Assembly (NCBI GenBank): GCA_016711325.1
Contig: JADJTH010000008.1
Coordinates: 372,001-436,000 of the forward strand
Reading direction: 5' to 3'
DNA: 64,000 nucleotides
Origin: Nigerium sp.
Lineage (GTDB): Bacteria; Actinomycetota; Actinomycetes; Propionibacteriales; Propionibacteriaceae
Part shown: positions 30,763 through 40,795 of the stretch, in pieces
How positions within the stretch are numbered: the first letter of the stretch is position 1
How the letters are laid out: each line of letters begins with the position of its first letter
Notes under the pieces: model-generated
The model's input: only the letters and a program-made list of their open reading frames with translations
Database searches by the model: none
Told to the model about the DNA's origin: nothing
Position numbers and translations under genes: made by a program

Positions 30763-30881
30763 GTTACGGTGGTCACAGCGTCAGGGAAACGCCCGGTCCC
30801 ATCCCGAACCCGGAAGCTAAGCCTGACAGCGCCGATGGTACTGCACCCGCCAGGGTGTGGGAGAGTAGGACACCGCCGAAC
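30763..30881 (+). rRNA. rrf: 5S ribosomal RNA
   Basis: About 119 nt. Typical core: CCCGGTCCCATCCCGAACCC (30792-30811), GGAAGCTAAGCC (30812-30823) and GGGAGAGTAGGACACCGCCG near the 3' end. The ends pair (GTTACGGTGG with CACCGCCGAAC, one bulged A). Third rRNA of the operon. Confidence 0.95.
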
Positions 30882-30900
30882 ACACCCACCAGGGTGAATC

Positions 30901-30934
30901 AAAGGGGGAGGAACCATGAGTTCCTCCCCCTTTT
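30901..30934. terminator. Strong intrinsic terminator of the rRNA operon
   Basis: GGGGGAGGAAC (30904-30914), 5-base loop, GTTCCTCCCCC (30920-30930), then TTTT; AAA before the stem extends pairing with the T run. Because it is symmetric (AAA...TTTT) it can also stop the minus-strand exonuclease transcript arriving from the right. Confidence 0.9.
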
Positions 30935-31004
30935 CAATTCTCCGACGGAATCCTACGACCCTGCGGTCCACACGGAAGCCTACGACGCTGTGGGCCGAAG
31001 AAGC

Positions 31005-31691
31005 CTACGACTTGAGCGACTTCAAGGATTGCGGGTAGTCCTGAGACACCTCGGCCAGGTGAGCGAGGTACAACTCGGCGCAGGCGAGGGCGTCCGTCAG
31101 CGCGTCGTGGGCCGGGTAGCGGGGGAGCCCGTACCGGCTGCGGGCGTTCCACAGCCGCAACTCACCGGCCCTGGCTTCGTCATCGAAGCCCCGGTTGATC
31201 AGCCGGTCGTGCAGCACGAGCGTATCGACGACCGGCACCACCAAGGGCGCGCCGTACAGCTTTTCGCAGATTCGCGACAGGAAGCGGGTCTCGATCATGG
31301 CGAAGTGCGCGAGCAGTACCCGCCCGGCCAAGGCCTCGAGTTCTTCGGCGATGGCGTCCTCGACGGGCATGCCGCCGGTGAGCTGGTCGTCGGTGATGCC
31401 GTGGAAGATGGCCGACTGGCCGACCTCGGCGTCCGCCGCCAGAATGCGGTGGTGGGAGCCGGCGAAGACGATCGTGCTGCCGTCGACGGGCACGTACCCG
31501 ATGCTCAGCACGGTGTCCTTGCGCGGGTCGAGACCGGTGGTCTCGATGTCGAGCGCGAGCAGCCGTAGCTCGGACGCCGGCGTGGAGTCGGGCTGCACGG
31601 GCGTCCGGTAGTACGCGGCGAGAGCGCCTCGCGCGGACGCAGCGGCCTTGGCGCGGCGCCGCTCGATCGAGGGGTTGAACAGGCCGAACAT
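31005..31691 (-). CDS. DEDDh 3'-5' exonuclease (DnaQ/RNase T fold)
   Basis: 228 residues. Exonuclease core with ExoI ALDIETTGLDP near residue 46-56, a middle motif around LLAHFAMIETRFL, and ExoIII YPAHDALTDALA with the catalytic His and Asp, so all DEDDh residues are present. It resembles the epsilon-like exonucleases found as single-domain proteins. Start: ATG 31691 shares bases with the TGA of the upstream gene (TGATG); GTG 31694 gives one more residue. Translationally coupled to the cNMP/CBS/DUF294 gene. Substrate (DNA proofreading, RNA or a signalling nucleotide) unknown. Confidence 0.88.
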   Translation of the reverse strand: MFGLFNPSIERRRAKAAASARGALAAYYRTPVQPDSTPASELRLLALDIETTGLDPRKDTVLSIGYVPVDGSTIVFAGSHHRILAADAEVGQSAIFHGITDDQLTGGMPVEDAIAEELEALAGRVLLAHFAMIETRFLSRICEKLYGAPLVVPVVDTLVLHDRLINRGFDDEARAGELRLWNARSRYGLPRYPAHDALTDALACAELYLAHLAEVSQDYPQSLKSLKS

Positions 31692-33553
31692 CACGAGGTC
31701 ACATCGGTGCGGTGAAGATAGGCGAGCGTCTTCTGCATGCTGCGGATGATCGTGAAGGCGTTCTTCAGGTGTCGTCGCTCGAACGAGCTCAAGACGGCGG
31801 GCGGCACGTAGTTGTCCGGCTGTTGGCCGTCCTTGAGTTGGCGGACCTGATGCCGCACACGGACGTGGTTGATGAACTCGAATGCGTCCGCAAGGTCGGC
31901 GGCATGCTCCTCGGAGAGGGCGTGGGCGGACGCGGACGCCTTGAGCCGCTCCTGGGTCGACAGCGGCGCAAGGCCCTTGCTGAGCGCGAACAGCCGCGCC
32001 ATCTGGACGATGGGGATGATGCCCCCGCTCTTGAGGTCGAGCGTGTTGGCGTGCTCCCCGGAGTCGACGAGGACGAAGTCTCGGAAGAACCCCAGCGGCG
32101 GCTCGAAGCGCTGGGCCTGCTTGGCCAGGTAGCTCAGGAACCGGGTGGCGTCTGGCGTCCGGGTGAGGACGGCCGAATGCAGTGACTCGAAGAGAGCACG
32201 GTTGCCGTGGACGGGCCGCATATCGAAGAACGTCTGCGCGTTCAACAGCGCCTCGGGCTCAGGCGCCCCCATCCACTGGTTGAAGTAGTGCCACCACTGC
32301 CCGCGCCGGACCCGCCACAGCGGGTTGGACGCCATCATGTCGCCGGGGCAACGCTCGTAGCCGCAGGCCTCCAGCCCGTCGACCACGCGGTTCGCCAGCT
32401 TTCCGAACCACTCCAGATGCTCGTCGGTGGCGTCGTCGGCGATGATGAGCGCGTTGTCCTGATCCGACTGCAGGCTCGCCTCGAACCGGCCCTGGGAGCC
32501 GAGCGCGACCCAGCAGTAGGCCGCGGGCGCCTTGCCGATCTCCTTCTCTGCGATCTCGATCAGCTTGCGGGTGATGGCGTCGGTGATCGCGGTCACGACG
32601 CGGGAGATGTCGTCGGCGGTGGCGTCCTGGACCACGGCCTGCGTGACGACGTTCGGGATCTGTCTCGCCGCGTGCGCCAGGCCCTCAAGGGTGTCCTGCG
32701 CGGCGATCTGTCCGACGAGGTAGCTCGGGTTGGCCTGCTCGAGGCGCATCAGGTCTCCGGAGGTGACCATGCCGAGCAGCTGCTCACCCTCCACGACCGG
32801 AACGTGGTGCCAGTGGTTCTGGGTCATCTGCACGAGCACCTCGAAGGCGAGCGTGTCAGGGTGCACCGTGGAGACCGTGCGGGTCATGATCGAGGACACC
32901 GGATGCGTGGTCGGGAACCCGGTCGCGGTCACCTTCGAGCGCAGGTCGCGGTCGGTGACGATGCCGATCATCTGGTCGTGCTCGGTGATCAGCAGGGCCG
33001 AGACGCCGCGCACGGTCATGTACTGGGCGGCTTGCTGGATGGTGGCGTTCGGGGCGATCGTGATCGGCGCCTTGCGGATGATGTCGCGCACCCGCGTGCG
33101 CAGGATGGCCGACCCGGCGTCCTCGACACGGACCGCCTCGATCGCCGCCTTGATCCGGCCGGCCTGCTGCTGCAGGTAGTGGCGCGAGAACGGCTCCGAG
33201 GTCGCCATCAGACGGCGAAAGACCACCGACGGCATGAGGAGCAGCAGGGAGTCCTCGTGCGCGGTGAGCGTGAACAGCGACGGGCCGCCGGTCATCACCG
33301 ACGACAGGCCGAACGAGTCGCCGATCTCCGCGCGGTCGGTCAGCGCACCCTGCCCGTCGGCGATGTCGATCGATCCCGAGCGCAGGATGTAGAGGAACTC
33401 GTTGTGCTCGCCCACCTCGACGATCGTCGTACCGCGGCGGTAGTAGCGGGCCTTCAGGTCGGGCGGCAGCCCGTTGAGCTGGGCCGCGTCGAGCTGGTCG
33501 AACGGATGGTGCGCGGCAAGGAAATCTCTGATCTCGACCAATTCGACGTCCAT
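31691..33553 (-). CDS. cNMP-binding/CBS/DUF294 putative nucleotidyltransferase (signalling protein)
   Basis: 620 residues, three parts. A cyclic-nucleotide-binding domain (about 15-130: YYRRGTTIVEVGEHNEFLYI, LRSGSIDI), a CBS pair (about 155-275, sensing adenine nucleotides in other proteins), and a C-terminal DUF294 nucleotidyltransferase domain with GlnD-like GSQGRFE around residue 350 followed by QSDQDNALI (the DxD site), then a DUF294 C-terminal helical region. Substrate and product are not known for this family. ATG 33553 begins MDVELVEIRDFLAAHHPFDQL, the natural start of the cNMP domain; a GTG at 33589 would add 12 residues. Overlaps the exonuclease gene. Confidence 0.88.
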   Translation of the reverse strand: MDVELVEIRDFLAAHHPFDQLDAAQLNGLPPDLKARYYRRGTTIVEVGEHNEFLYILRSGSIDIADGQGALTDRAEIGDSFGLSSVMTGGPSLFTLTAHEDSLLLLMPSVVFRRLMATSEPFSRHYLQQQAGRIKAAIEAVRVEDAGSAILRTRVRDIIRKAPITIAPNATIQQAAQYMTVRGVSALLITEHDQMIGIVTDRDLRSKVTATGFPTTHPVSSIMTRTVSTVHPDTLAFEVLVQMTQNHWHHVPVVEGEQLLGMVTSGDLMRLEQANPSYLVGQIAAQDTLEGLAHAARQIPNVVTQAVVQDATADDISRVVTAITDAITRKLIEIAEKEIGKAPAAYCWVALGSQGRFEASLQSDQDNALIIADDATDEHLEWFGKLANRVVDGLEACGYERCPGDMMASNPLWRVRRGQWWHYFNQWMGAPEPEALLNAQTFFDMRPVHGNRALFESLHSAVLTRTPDATRFLSYLAKQAQRFEPPLGFFRDFVLVDSGEHANTLDLKSGGIIPIVQMARLFALSKGLAPLSTQERLKASASAHALSEEHAADLADAFEFINHVRVRHQVRQLKDGQQPDNYVPPAVLSSFERRHLKNAFTIIRSMQKTLAYLHRTDVTS

Positions 33554-33692
33554 GCACGAATGCAACCCTGAAAGCGGCGAAATTTCCACTCCGGCTGAGC
33601 GCGTTCACGCCAGCCGGGGCGCTCGTGTGACAAACGTGTTCCATCCTTGCCGTTGCGTGCCGCCGCGGTGCGGGGTTGCCCCGCGCGCGACG

Positions 33693-33698
33693 TAGGCT
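33693..33698 (+). promoter_or_regulatory. -10 element for leaderless pyrG mRNA
   Basis: TAGGCT, 8 bases, then GTG 33707. Confidence 0.55.
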
Positions 33699-33706
33699 GA
33701 AGGCCC

Positions 33707-35368
<1,662 letters not shown>

Positions 35369-35375
35369 GAGTGTC

Positions 35376-36080
35376 ATGCGCGAACTGAGGGTGCTGACCG
35401 GCGGCGAGGTTCGCGACGAGCCACTGCACTGGCCCGTGCGCGCGCACGCGCTCCTGGGCGGCGGTCTCGTGAGCGACTTCGTCCGCGACGAGGTGGAGAC
35501 CCCCGAGGGGACCGTCATGCTGCGCGACTACCTGCTTCACCCGGGCGCGGTCGGCGTGATCGCGCTCGACGACCAGGAGCGCGTGGTGGTGGTGCGGCAG
35601 TTCCGTCACCCGGTCGGCTTCCGCCTGATCGAGCCTCCCGCCGGCCTGCTGGACGCCGACGGCGAGAGCTGGCTGGCCGGCGCCCAGCGCGAGCTCGCCG
35701 AGGAGGTGCAGCTTGCGGCGTCCGACTGGCGGGTGCTCGTCGACTACATGACGTCGCCGGGCTGCCTGCAGGAGTCGCTGCGCGTCTACCTCGCCCGCGA
35801 GCTGACGGACGCCCCGCGCCCGGACGGCTTCGTGATCGAGCACGAGGAGGCCGACATGGAGGTTTGTCTCGTGTCCCTCGACGATCTCGTGGACGCCGTC
35901 TACGCCGGTGACGTGCAGAACCCGACCATGGTGGTGGGCGCGCTGGCCGCGTTCGCCGCCCTGCGTACCGGACGCGCGGACGCGTTGCGGACGCCCGAGG
36001 CGTCCTGGCCCGCCCGCGAGACGAAGGCCGAAAGGGACGCACAGATCCGCGCGCTCGGCGGCCTGCCGCGGCCCCGCTAG
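35376..36080 (+). CDS. NUDIX hydrolase, ADP-ribose pyrophosphatase-like
   Basis: 234 residues. Nudix box in AGLLDADGESWLAGAQRELAEEVQL: the metal-binding REL-x-EE core is intact, but the usual Gly of the EE-x-G-U end is Gln. HPGAVGVIALDD and VRQFRHPVG before the box are typical of ADP-ribose pyrophosphatases, and the equivalent gene follows pyrG in mycobacteria. Seven bases after pyrG; TAGGAG precedes the ATG. Likely hydrolyses ADP-ribose to AMP and ribose phosphate; not certain. Confidence 0.88.
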   Translation: MRELRVLTGGEVRDEPLHWPVRAHALLGGGLVSDFVRDEVETPEGTVMLRDYLLHPGAVGVIALDDQERVVVVRQFRHPVGFRLIEPPAGLLDADGESWLAGAQRELAEEVQLAASDWRVLVDYMTSPGCLQESLRVYLARELTDAPRPDGFVIEHEEADMEVCLVSLDDLVDAVYAGDVQNPTMVVGALAAFAALRTGRADALRTPEASWPARETKAERDAQIRALGGLPRPR

Positions 36081-36095
36081 GGGATTCGTGCACCG

Positions 36096-37028
36096 ATGAC
36101 GGCCCTCGAGCGGGTGATCGCCGCCTACCTGGACCACCTGGAAGCCGAAGTCGGGGCGTCGGGACACACAGTCGCGGCCTACCGGCGCGACCTGGCGCGC
36201 TACGCGCGGTTCCTGTCGGGGGAGCAGACCGTCGAGGTCGCGGTGATCCGCCCGGCGCAGGTGGCCGCGTTCGGAGCGTGGCTGCGCGAAGGGGACGCCG
36301 GGCGGCCCGGACTCGCGCCGTCCAGCGCGGCCCGCGCCCTCGCCGCGGTGGGGTCGTTCCACGCGTTCGCCGTCCGCGACGGTGAGGCCGCCGACAACCC
36401 GGCGGCACATGTCGAGCGTCCCAAGCAGAGCCGACGGCTGCCGAAGGCGCTCTCGGTCGAGCAGGTGCAGGCATTGCTGGACGTGCCCGACCGCACGACG
36501 GCGACCGGCCTGCGGGACGCCGCGCTCCTCGAGCTGCTGTACGGCACCGGCGCGCGCATTTCCGAGGTGTGCGCGCTCGACGTCGACGACATCGCCGCCC
36601 AGCTCGACGAGCCGGACGCCGGACTGCGCCTGTTCGGCAAGGGACGCAAGGAGCGCATGGTGCCGCTCGGCTCCTACGCGAGGACGGCGGTGGGGGACTG
36701 GCTGACGCGGGGACGTCCGGTGCTGCAGGCGAAGGCCACCCGGCCCGGCCCTGCCCTGCTGCTCAACGCGCGCGGCGCGCGGCTCAGCCGTCAGTCGGCC
36801 TTCAACGCGATCGCGGACGCCGCCGCGCGGGCGGACCTCGGCGTGACGGTGAGCCCGCACACCCTGCGGCACTCGTTCGCGACGCATCTGCTCGACGGTG
36901 GCGCGGACGTCCGCGTCGTGCAGGAGTTGCTCGGCCACGCGTCGGTCACCACGACCCAGATCTACACGCTCGTCACGGCCGAACACCTGCGCGAGGTCTT
37001 CCTGACCGCGCATCCGAGGGCCCGCTGA
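36096..37028 (+). CDS. xerD: Site-specific tyrosine recombinase XerD
   Basis: Resolves chromosome dimers at dif with XerC and FtsK. 310 residues: N-terminal SAM-like DNA-binding domain about 1-95, catalytic domain about 110-305. Catalytic residues visible: Arg in GTGARISE (about 152), Lys in GKGRKER (about 181), HTLRH (about 255-259), His in LGHAS (about 280) and the Tyr nucleophile in QIYTLV (about 290). Gene order pyrG-nudix-xerD is conserved, so this is the housekeeping recombinase and not a phage integrase. Confidence 0.94.
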   Translation: MTALERVIAAYLDHLEAEVGASGHTVAAYRRDLARYARFLSGEQTVEVAVIRPAQVAAFGAWLREGDAGRPGLAPSSAARALAAVGSFHAFAVRDGEAADNPAAHVERPKQSRRLPKALSVEQVQALLDVPDRTTATGLRDAALLELLYGTGARISEVCALDVDDIAAQLDEPDAGLRLFGKGRKERMVPLGSYARTAVGDWLTRGRPVLQAKATRPGPALLLNARGARLSRQSAFNAIADAAARADLGVTVSPHTLRHSFATHLLDGGADVRVVQELLGHASVTTTQIYTLVTAEHLREVFLTAHPRAR

Positions 37029-37078
37029 GGTCGCTGATCGTCGAGCCCGCCGGCGCTGGCCACGACGCAGGTGCCGCG

Positions 37079-37084
37079 TAGATT
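37079..37084 (+). promoter_or_regulatory. Possible -10 element of the pirin gene
   Basis: TAGATT 28 bases before ATG 37113, leaving a short leader with GAAAGGG as the SD. Confidence 0.35.
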
Positions 37085-37112
37085 GGGTGGAACCTCTCGA
37101 AAGGGCACGCTC

Positions 37113-38097
37113 ATGAGCACCACCGAGACCCACGCCGAGCCGCGCCTGTGCGAGCACGGGCCTGCCCACGCCCCGGACGCCGTCGAGGCCTACCCGCCCA
37201 AGGACGTGCCGCTCGGCGGCGAGGACGCCCTGCGCGTCCGGCGCACCCTGCCCAACCTGAGGCGCTCGTTCGTCGGCGCCTGGTGCTTCATCGACCACTA
37301 CGGCCCCGAGGAGGGGGCTTGCATGGACGTCCCGCCGCACCCCCACACGAGCCTGCAAGACGGTGTCGTGGCTGTTCAGCGGCGAGATCGAGCACCGCGA
37401 CTCGGGTGGCGTCCATCAGATGGTGCGCCCCGGTGAGGTGAACCTGATGACGTCCGGCCGCGGCATCGCCCATTCGGAGGTCTCGACCCGCAACCGGGCG
37501 GCGCTGCACGGCGTCCAGCTGTGGGTGGTGCTGCCGCAGGGCAGCGCCGACCTGACCCGGGAGTTCCAGCATCACGAGCCGGACGCCGACGCCCCGGCGC
37601 CGGGCGTGACGGCGCGTACGTTCGTCGGCCGCCTCGGCGACGCCGTGTCGCCGCTGCACACGCAGACGCCGCTGCTGGGCTCCGAGATCGTCCTGCAGCC
37701 GGGGGTCACCTGGGAGACGGCGGTCGATCCCGGCTTCGAGCACGGGGTGCTCGTCGACACTGGGTACGTCGACTTCGATGGGGTCCGGCTGGACAACGCC
37801 ACTCTCGGCGTCCGGGACGCCGGGCTCGGCCATCTGCGCCTGCACAACCCGACGGACGCGCCGGCCCGCATCATGTTGCTCGGCGGCACGCCGTTCGACG
37901 AGGGCATCGTGATGTGGTGGAACTTCATCGGGCGTAGTCACGACGAGATCAAGCGGCTGCGCGCCGAGTGGAACGAGGCCCCCGACGACCGGTTCGGCCG
38001 GGTGCTCGGCTACCGCGGCCCGACCGCGCGGCTCGCCGCGCCACCGCTGCCCGACCTGCGGCTCAAGCCACGCTTCCGTCGGGGCCGGGCCGGCTGA
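37113..38097 (+). pseudogene. Pirin-family protein, frameshifted
   Basis: Cupin protein; pirins are Fe-binding and some oxidise quercetin, others regulate metabolism. The first part (MSTTETHAEPRLCEHG to MDVPPHPHTSLQ) reads from ATG 37113; from about 37357 the homologous protein continues one base over (TVSWLFSGEIEHRDSGG to the stop at 38097). CTGCAAGACG has one A more than CTG-CAG-ACG would need. The metal-ligand His residues (HPHT, and IEH) fall on both sides of the break. The rest of the gene is intact, about 327 residues when corrected. Recent pseudogene or a sequence error. Confidence 0.85.
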
Positions 38098-38132
38098 GCG
38101 CGACTCGCAGGCAGCGCACTCCCTCGGATGGC

Positions 38133-38160
38133 GGACACTTGTGGCCCTCAGTCGGGCCAC
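38133..38160. repeat. Dispersed palindromic repeat, copy 1
   Basis: GTGGCCC (38141-38147), TCAGTC, GGGCCAC (38154-38160), preceded by GGACACTT. The same core occurs inverted at 59651-59670. It lies between the ends of the convergent pirin and recQ genes and could act as a bidirectional terminator. Confidence 0.6.
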
Positions 38161-38174
38161 AAGGATCCCCCAAG

Positions 38175-40334
38175 TCAGCCCACGGACGCGAGGGCGAACG
38201 GCAGGACGGCGTCCGCCCCGGCGCGGCGCAGCAGCCGGCCGGCGATGGTTATGGTCCAGCGGGAATCGACCCGGTCGTCGACGAGCAGCACCGGGCCGTC
38301 GAGGGTCGCCAGGCGTTCGGCCATGGCCGTACCCACCCGGAACCGCCCCCACAGGTCGCGCACGCGGTAGGCACTGTTGGCGGCGCTGCCGGCCGCGGCG
38401 TCCGGTGACAGTTCGAGCGGGCCGAGTAGTTCGAGCCGTCCGGCGGACGCCAGCCCGGTCGCGAGCGACGCGCCCAGGCGCGGTCGGCTCTGGCTCGGCA
38501 CCCACGCCACCGCGACCGGGCGCCGGTTCCATCCCCAGCCGGCGAGCACCCGGATCGCGGCACGGCCCAACTCGGCGGGTAGTTCGGTGTCGACGGCGCG
38601 GCCGTCGGCGTCGGGGGCGAACAGGGTGCGCAGTGTTCCGCCCCAGCCGAGGTCGGTGAGGCGGGCGATGACGCGGCCCTGCTCGACCTGCTCGGATGTT
38701 GCGATCTTGCCGCGCACGGGCTCGCCGTCGGCGAGGACGCCGAGCCGGTCGAGGCCGGTGGGCCACAGCGTGCGGGCGGGCAGGGGCACGCCGACGCGGT
38801 CGAGCGTGGTCTGAGCGCCTTCCAGGCTGGCCACGGCGATGGCGGTGGGGTACCAGGGTCCGGCGCACACGTCGCAGCGCCCACACGGCGCGGAGTGCGG
38901 GTCGTCCAGGGCGGCGGTGAGGAACGCCATGCGGCAGCCGGCGGCGTCCGGGGCCTGGTCGAGGCGCTCGTAGGCGAGCATCGCGGCCTGCTCGGCCTCG
39001 CGCGCCTGGGCGATGCGCGCGTAGCGCTCCGCGTCGTAGACCCATGGTGCGCCGGTGGCGATCCAGCCGCCCTGCACCGACTCGACCGCGCCCTCGACGG
39101 CCAGCACCTTGAGCAGGAGTTCGAGCGGGCTGCGCCGCAGGTCGACCCGCGCCTCGAGGGCGGCGAGCGACAGCGGGCCGCCGGACGCCGCGAGCGCCCC
39201 CAGCACCGCGTCCGCCTTGGCCTGCGTCGGCATGGCGTGGGTGGCGAAGTAATGCCAGATCTCGCGGTCCTCGACGCCGGGCAGCAGCAGGACGTCGGCG
39301 TTCGGGGTGGCGCGCCCCGCGCGGCCGACCTGCTGGTAGTAAGAGACCGGCGAGCTGGGGGCTCCGAGGTGGACGACGAAGCCCAGGTCGGGCTTGTCGA
39401 AGCCCATGCCGAGCGCCGAGGTGGCCACCAGTGCCTTCACCTCGTTGCGCTTCAGCGCATCCTCGGCGGCCACGCGCTCGGCGGCGTCCGTGCGGCCGGT
39501 GTAGGGCAGCACCCGGTGGCCGGCGCGGTCGAGGAGGGCGGCGGCGTCCTCGGCGGCGGCGACCGTGAGGCAGTAGACGATGCCGCTGCCGGGCAGGTCG
39601 TCGAGGTGCTGCGCGAGCCAGGCGAGCCGGCGGGTGGGCGTCCCGACGTCGAGGACGCCGAGGCGCAGCGAGTCACGGGCGAGCGCGCCGCGGAGCGTGA
39701 ACACGTCGTGGCCGCCGGCCGCCATCTGCTCGGCGACGTCGGCGACCACGCGGGCGTTGGCGGTGGCGGTGGTGGCCAGCACGGGGACGCCGTCGGGCAG
39801 TTCGGCGATGAGGTCGCGGATGCGGCGGTAGTCGGGCCGGAAGTCGTGGCCCCAGTCGCTGATGCAGTGCGCCTCATCGATGACGAGCAGTCCGCAGGTC
39901 GCGACGAGCCGGGGGAGTTGCTCGGCGCGGAACCGCGGGTTGACCAGGCGTTCGGGCGAGACGAACAGCACGTCGATCTCGTCGGCGTCGAGTTGCGCGG
40001 CGACCTCGCGCCAGGCGGTGACGTTGGCCGAGTTGATGGCTGCCGCACGGACGCCCGCGCGTTCGGCGGCGGCCACCTGGTCGCGCATCAGGGCCAGCAG
40101 CGGGCTGACGACGAGCGCCGGTCCCGAGCCGGTGCGGCGCCGCAGCAGGGCCGCGATGAAGTAGACCGCCGACTTGCCCCAGCCGGTGCGCTGCACCACC
40201 AGCGCCCGGCGCCGGTCGGCGACCAGCGCCTCGATGGCCTCGAGTTGCCCGGGGTGGAAGGCGGCGTCGGCGCGGCCGGTGAGGTCGCGCAGCAGCGCCA
40301 GGGCGTCGGAGGCGAGGGCGGGGTGGGTCGTCAT
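38175..40334 (-). CDS. recQ: RecQ-family ATP-dependent DNA helicase with phosphoribosyltransferase-like tail
   Basis: 719 residues. Helicase core: Walker A QRTGWGKS at 48-55, IDEAHCISDWGHDFRPDY, SYYQQVGRAGR motif VI, and the RecQ zinc-binding cysteines (C...CGRCDVC, near residue 460-485). After the winged-helix region, the last 100 or so residues contain GPVLLVDDRVDSRWTITIAGRLLRRAGADAV, which resembles the PRPP-binding loop and strand of ComF-like phosphoribosyltransferases (VDD-x-x-x-x-G-x-T) with the key Gly/Thr changed, so probably noncatalytic. ATG 40334 chosen because a CAGGGT hexamer lies 7 bases upstream. Likely DNA repair/recombination. Confidence 0.9.
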   Translation of the reverse strand: MTTHPALASDALALLRDLTGRADAAFHPGQLEAIEALVADRRRALVVQRTGWGKSAVYFIAALLRRRTGSGPALVVSPLLALMRDQVAAAERAGVRAAAINSANVTAWREVAAQLDADEIDVLFVSPERLVNPRFRAEQLPRLVATCGLLVIDEAHCISDWGHDFRPDYRRIRDLIAELPDGVPVLATTATANARVVADVAEQMAAGGHDVFTLRGALARDSLRLGVLDVGTPTRRLAWLAQHLDDLPGSGIVYCLTVAAAEDAAALLDRAGHRVLPYTGRTDAAERVAAEDALKRNEVKALVATSALGMGFDKPDLGFVVHLGAPSSPVSYYQQVGRAGRATPNADVLLLPGVEDREIWHYFATHAMPTQAKADAVLGALAASGGPLSLAALEARVDLRRSPLELLLKVLAVEGAVESVQGGWIATGAPWVYDAERYARIAQAREAEQAAMLAYERLDQAPDAAGCRMAFLTAALDDPHSAPCGRCDVCAGPWYPTAIAVASLEGAQTTLDRVGVPLPARTLWPTGLDRLGVLADGEPVRGKIATSEQVEQGRVIARLTDLGWGGTLRTLFAPDADGRAVDTELPAELGRAAIRVLAGWGWNRRPVAVAWVPSQSRPRLGASLATGLASAGRLELLGPLELSPDAAAGSAANSAYRVRDLWGRFRVGTAMAERLATLDGPVLLVDDRVDSRWTITIAGRLLRRAGADAVLPFALASVG

Positions 40335-40341
40335 GGCGTCC

Positions 40342-40347
40342 ACCCTG
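40342..40347 (-). promoter_or_regulatory. Possible -10 element for leaderless recQ mRNA
   Basis: CAGGGT on the minus strand, 7 bases, then ATG 40334. NAnnnT rather than TAnnnT. Confidence 0.35.
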
Positions 40348-40760
40348 CCAGAGTCCGCGTCATGGTCACTGCCGTCTACATAGTCGCCGGTCACCATGCC
40401 CACTCCCATGTGCTCGCCAGATCCTCCTTGGATCCTAGGTACCTGGCCGGCCGGATGGTGTTGCCCTCGGTGCGGCCTGTTCGCTTGATGAGAGAATCAC
40501 CTCGTTGAGCGAGCGGAGAACTCCGCGGCCGAACTCCTGGCTTCGGAGCGGCTGGAAACTCGGACAATCCGAGCCGGGCGTCCGTCCTTCTCGCGCGTCG
40601 TGCGTGCTCGCGCGCGCCGGCGTCGCTTGCGCGGGCGGTGTGTGAAGTGCGGGAGTAGCGGCGGCGAGCGGGAGCGCGCATGACGCGCGGTAGTCGTCGT
40701 CCCGCCCACCGCACCCGACCGGGACCGCCCGTTCGTGTCACTTTGTCTCCAAACGGGGCG
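40348..40760. other. Intergenic region without a recognised gene
   Basis: 413 bases between the divergent recQ and parA. Only short, unsupported reading frames. It has a perfect small hairpin CTCGGA-caa-TCCGAG (40559-40573), a GATCC/GGATC inverted repeat near 40420-40436 and GC-rich alternating tracts (40590-40635). I find no parS-like 16-mer and no RNA gene. Confidence 0.6.
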
Positions 40761-40766
40761 TAGGCT
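40761..40766 (+). promoter_or_regulatory. -10 element of the parA-scpAB operon
   Basis: TAGGCT 29 bases before GTG 40796, so here a leader with the SD GGAAGGA (40783-40789) is expected, unlike the leaderless starts. Confidence 0.5.
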
Positions 40767-40795
40767 TCCGACGAGACCGACCGGAAGGACCCGAC

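Noticed and set aside
36096..37028. Phage integrase and possible mobile element
   Set aside because: The tyrosine recombinase sits in the conserved pyrG-nudix-xerD order, has XerD length, and no att-like repeats or phage genes are nearby.
40410..40741. 116-residue minus-strand frame in the recQ-parA gap
   Set aside because: Arg-rich, no SD or -10 element and no recognisable domain.
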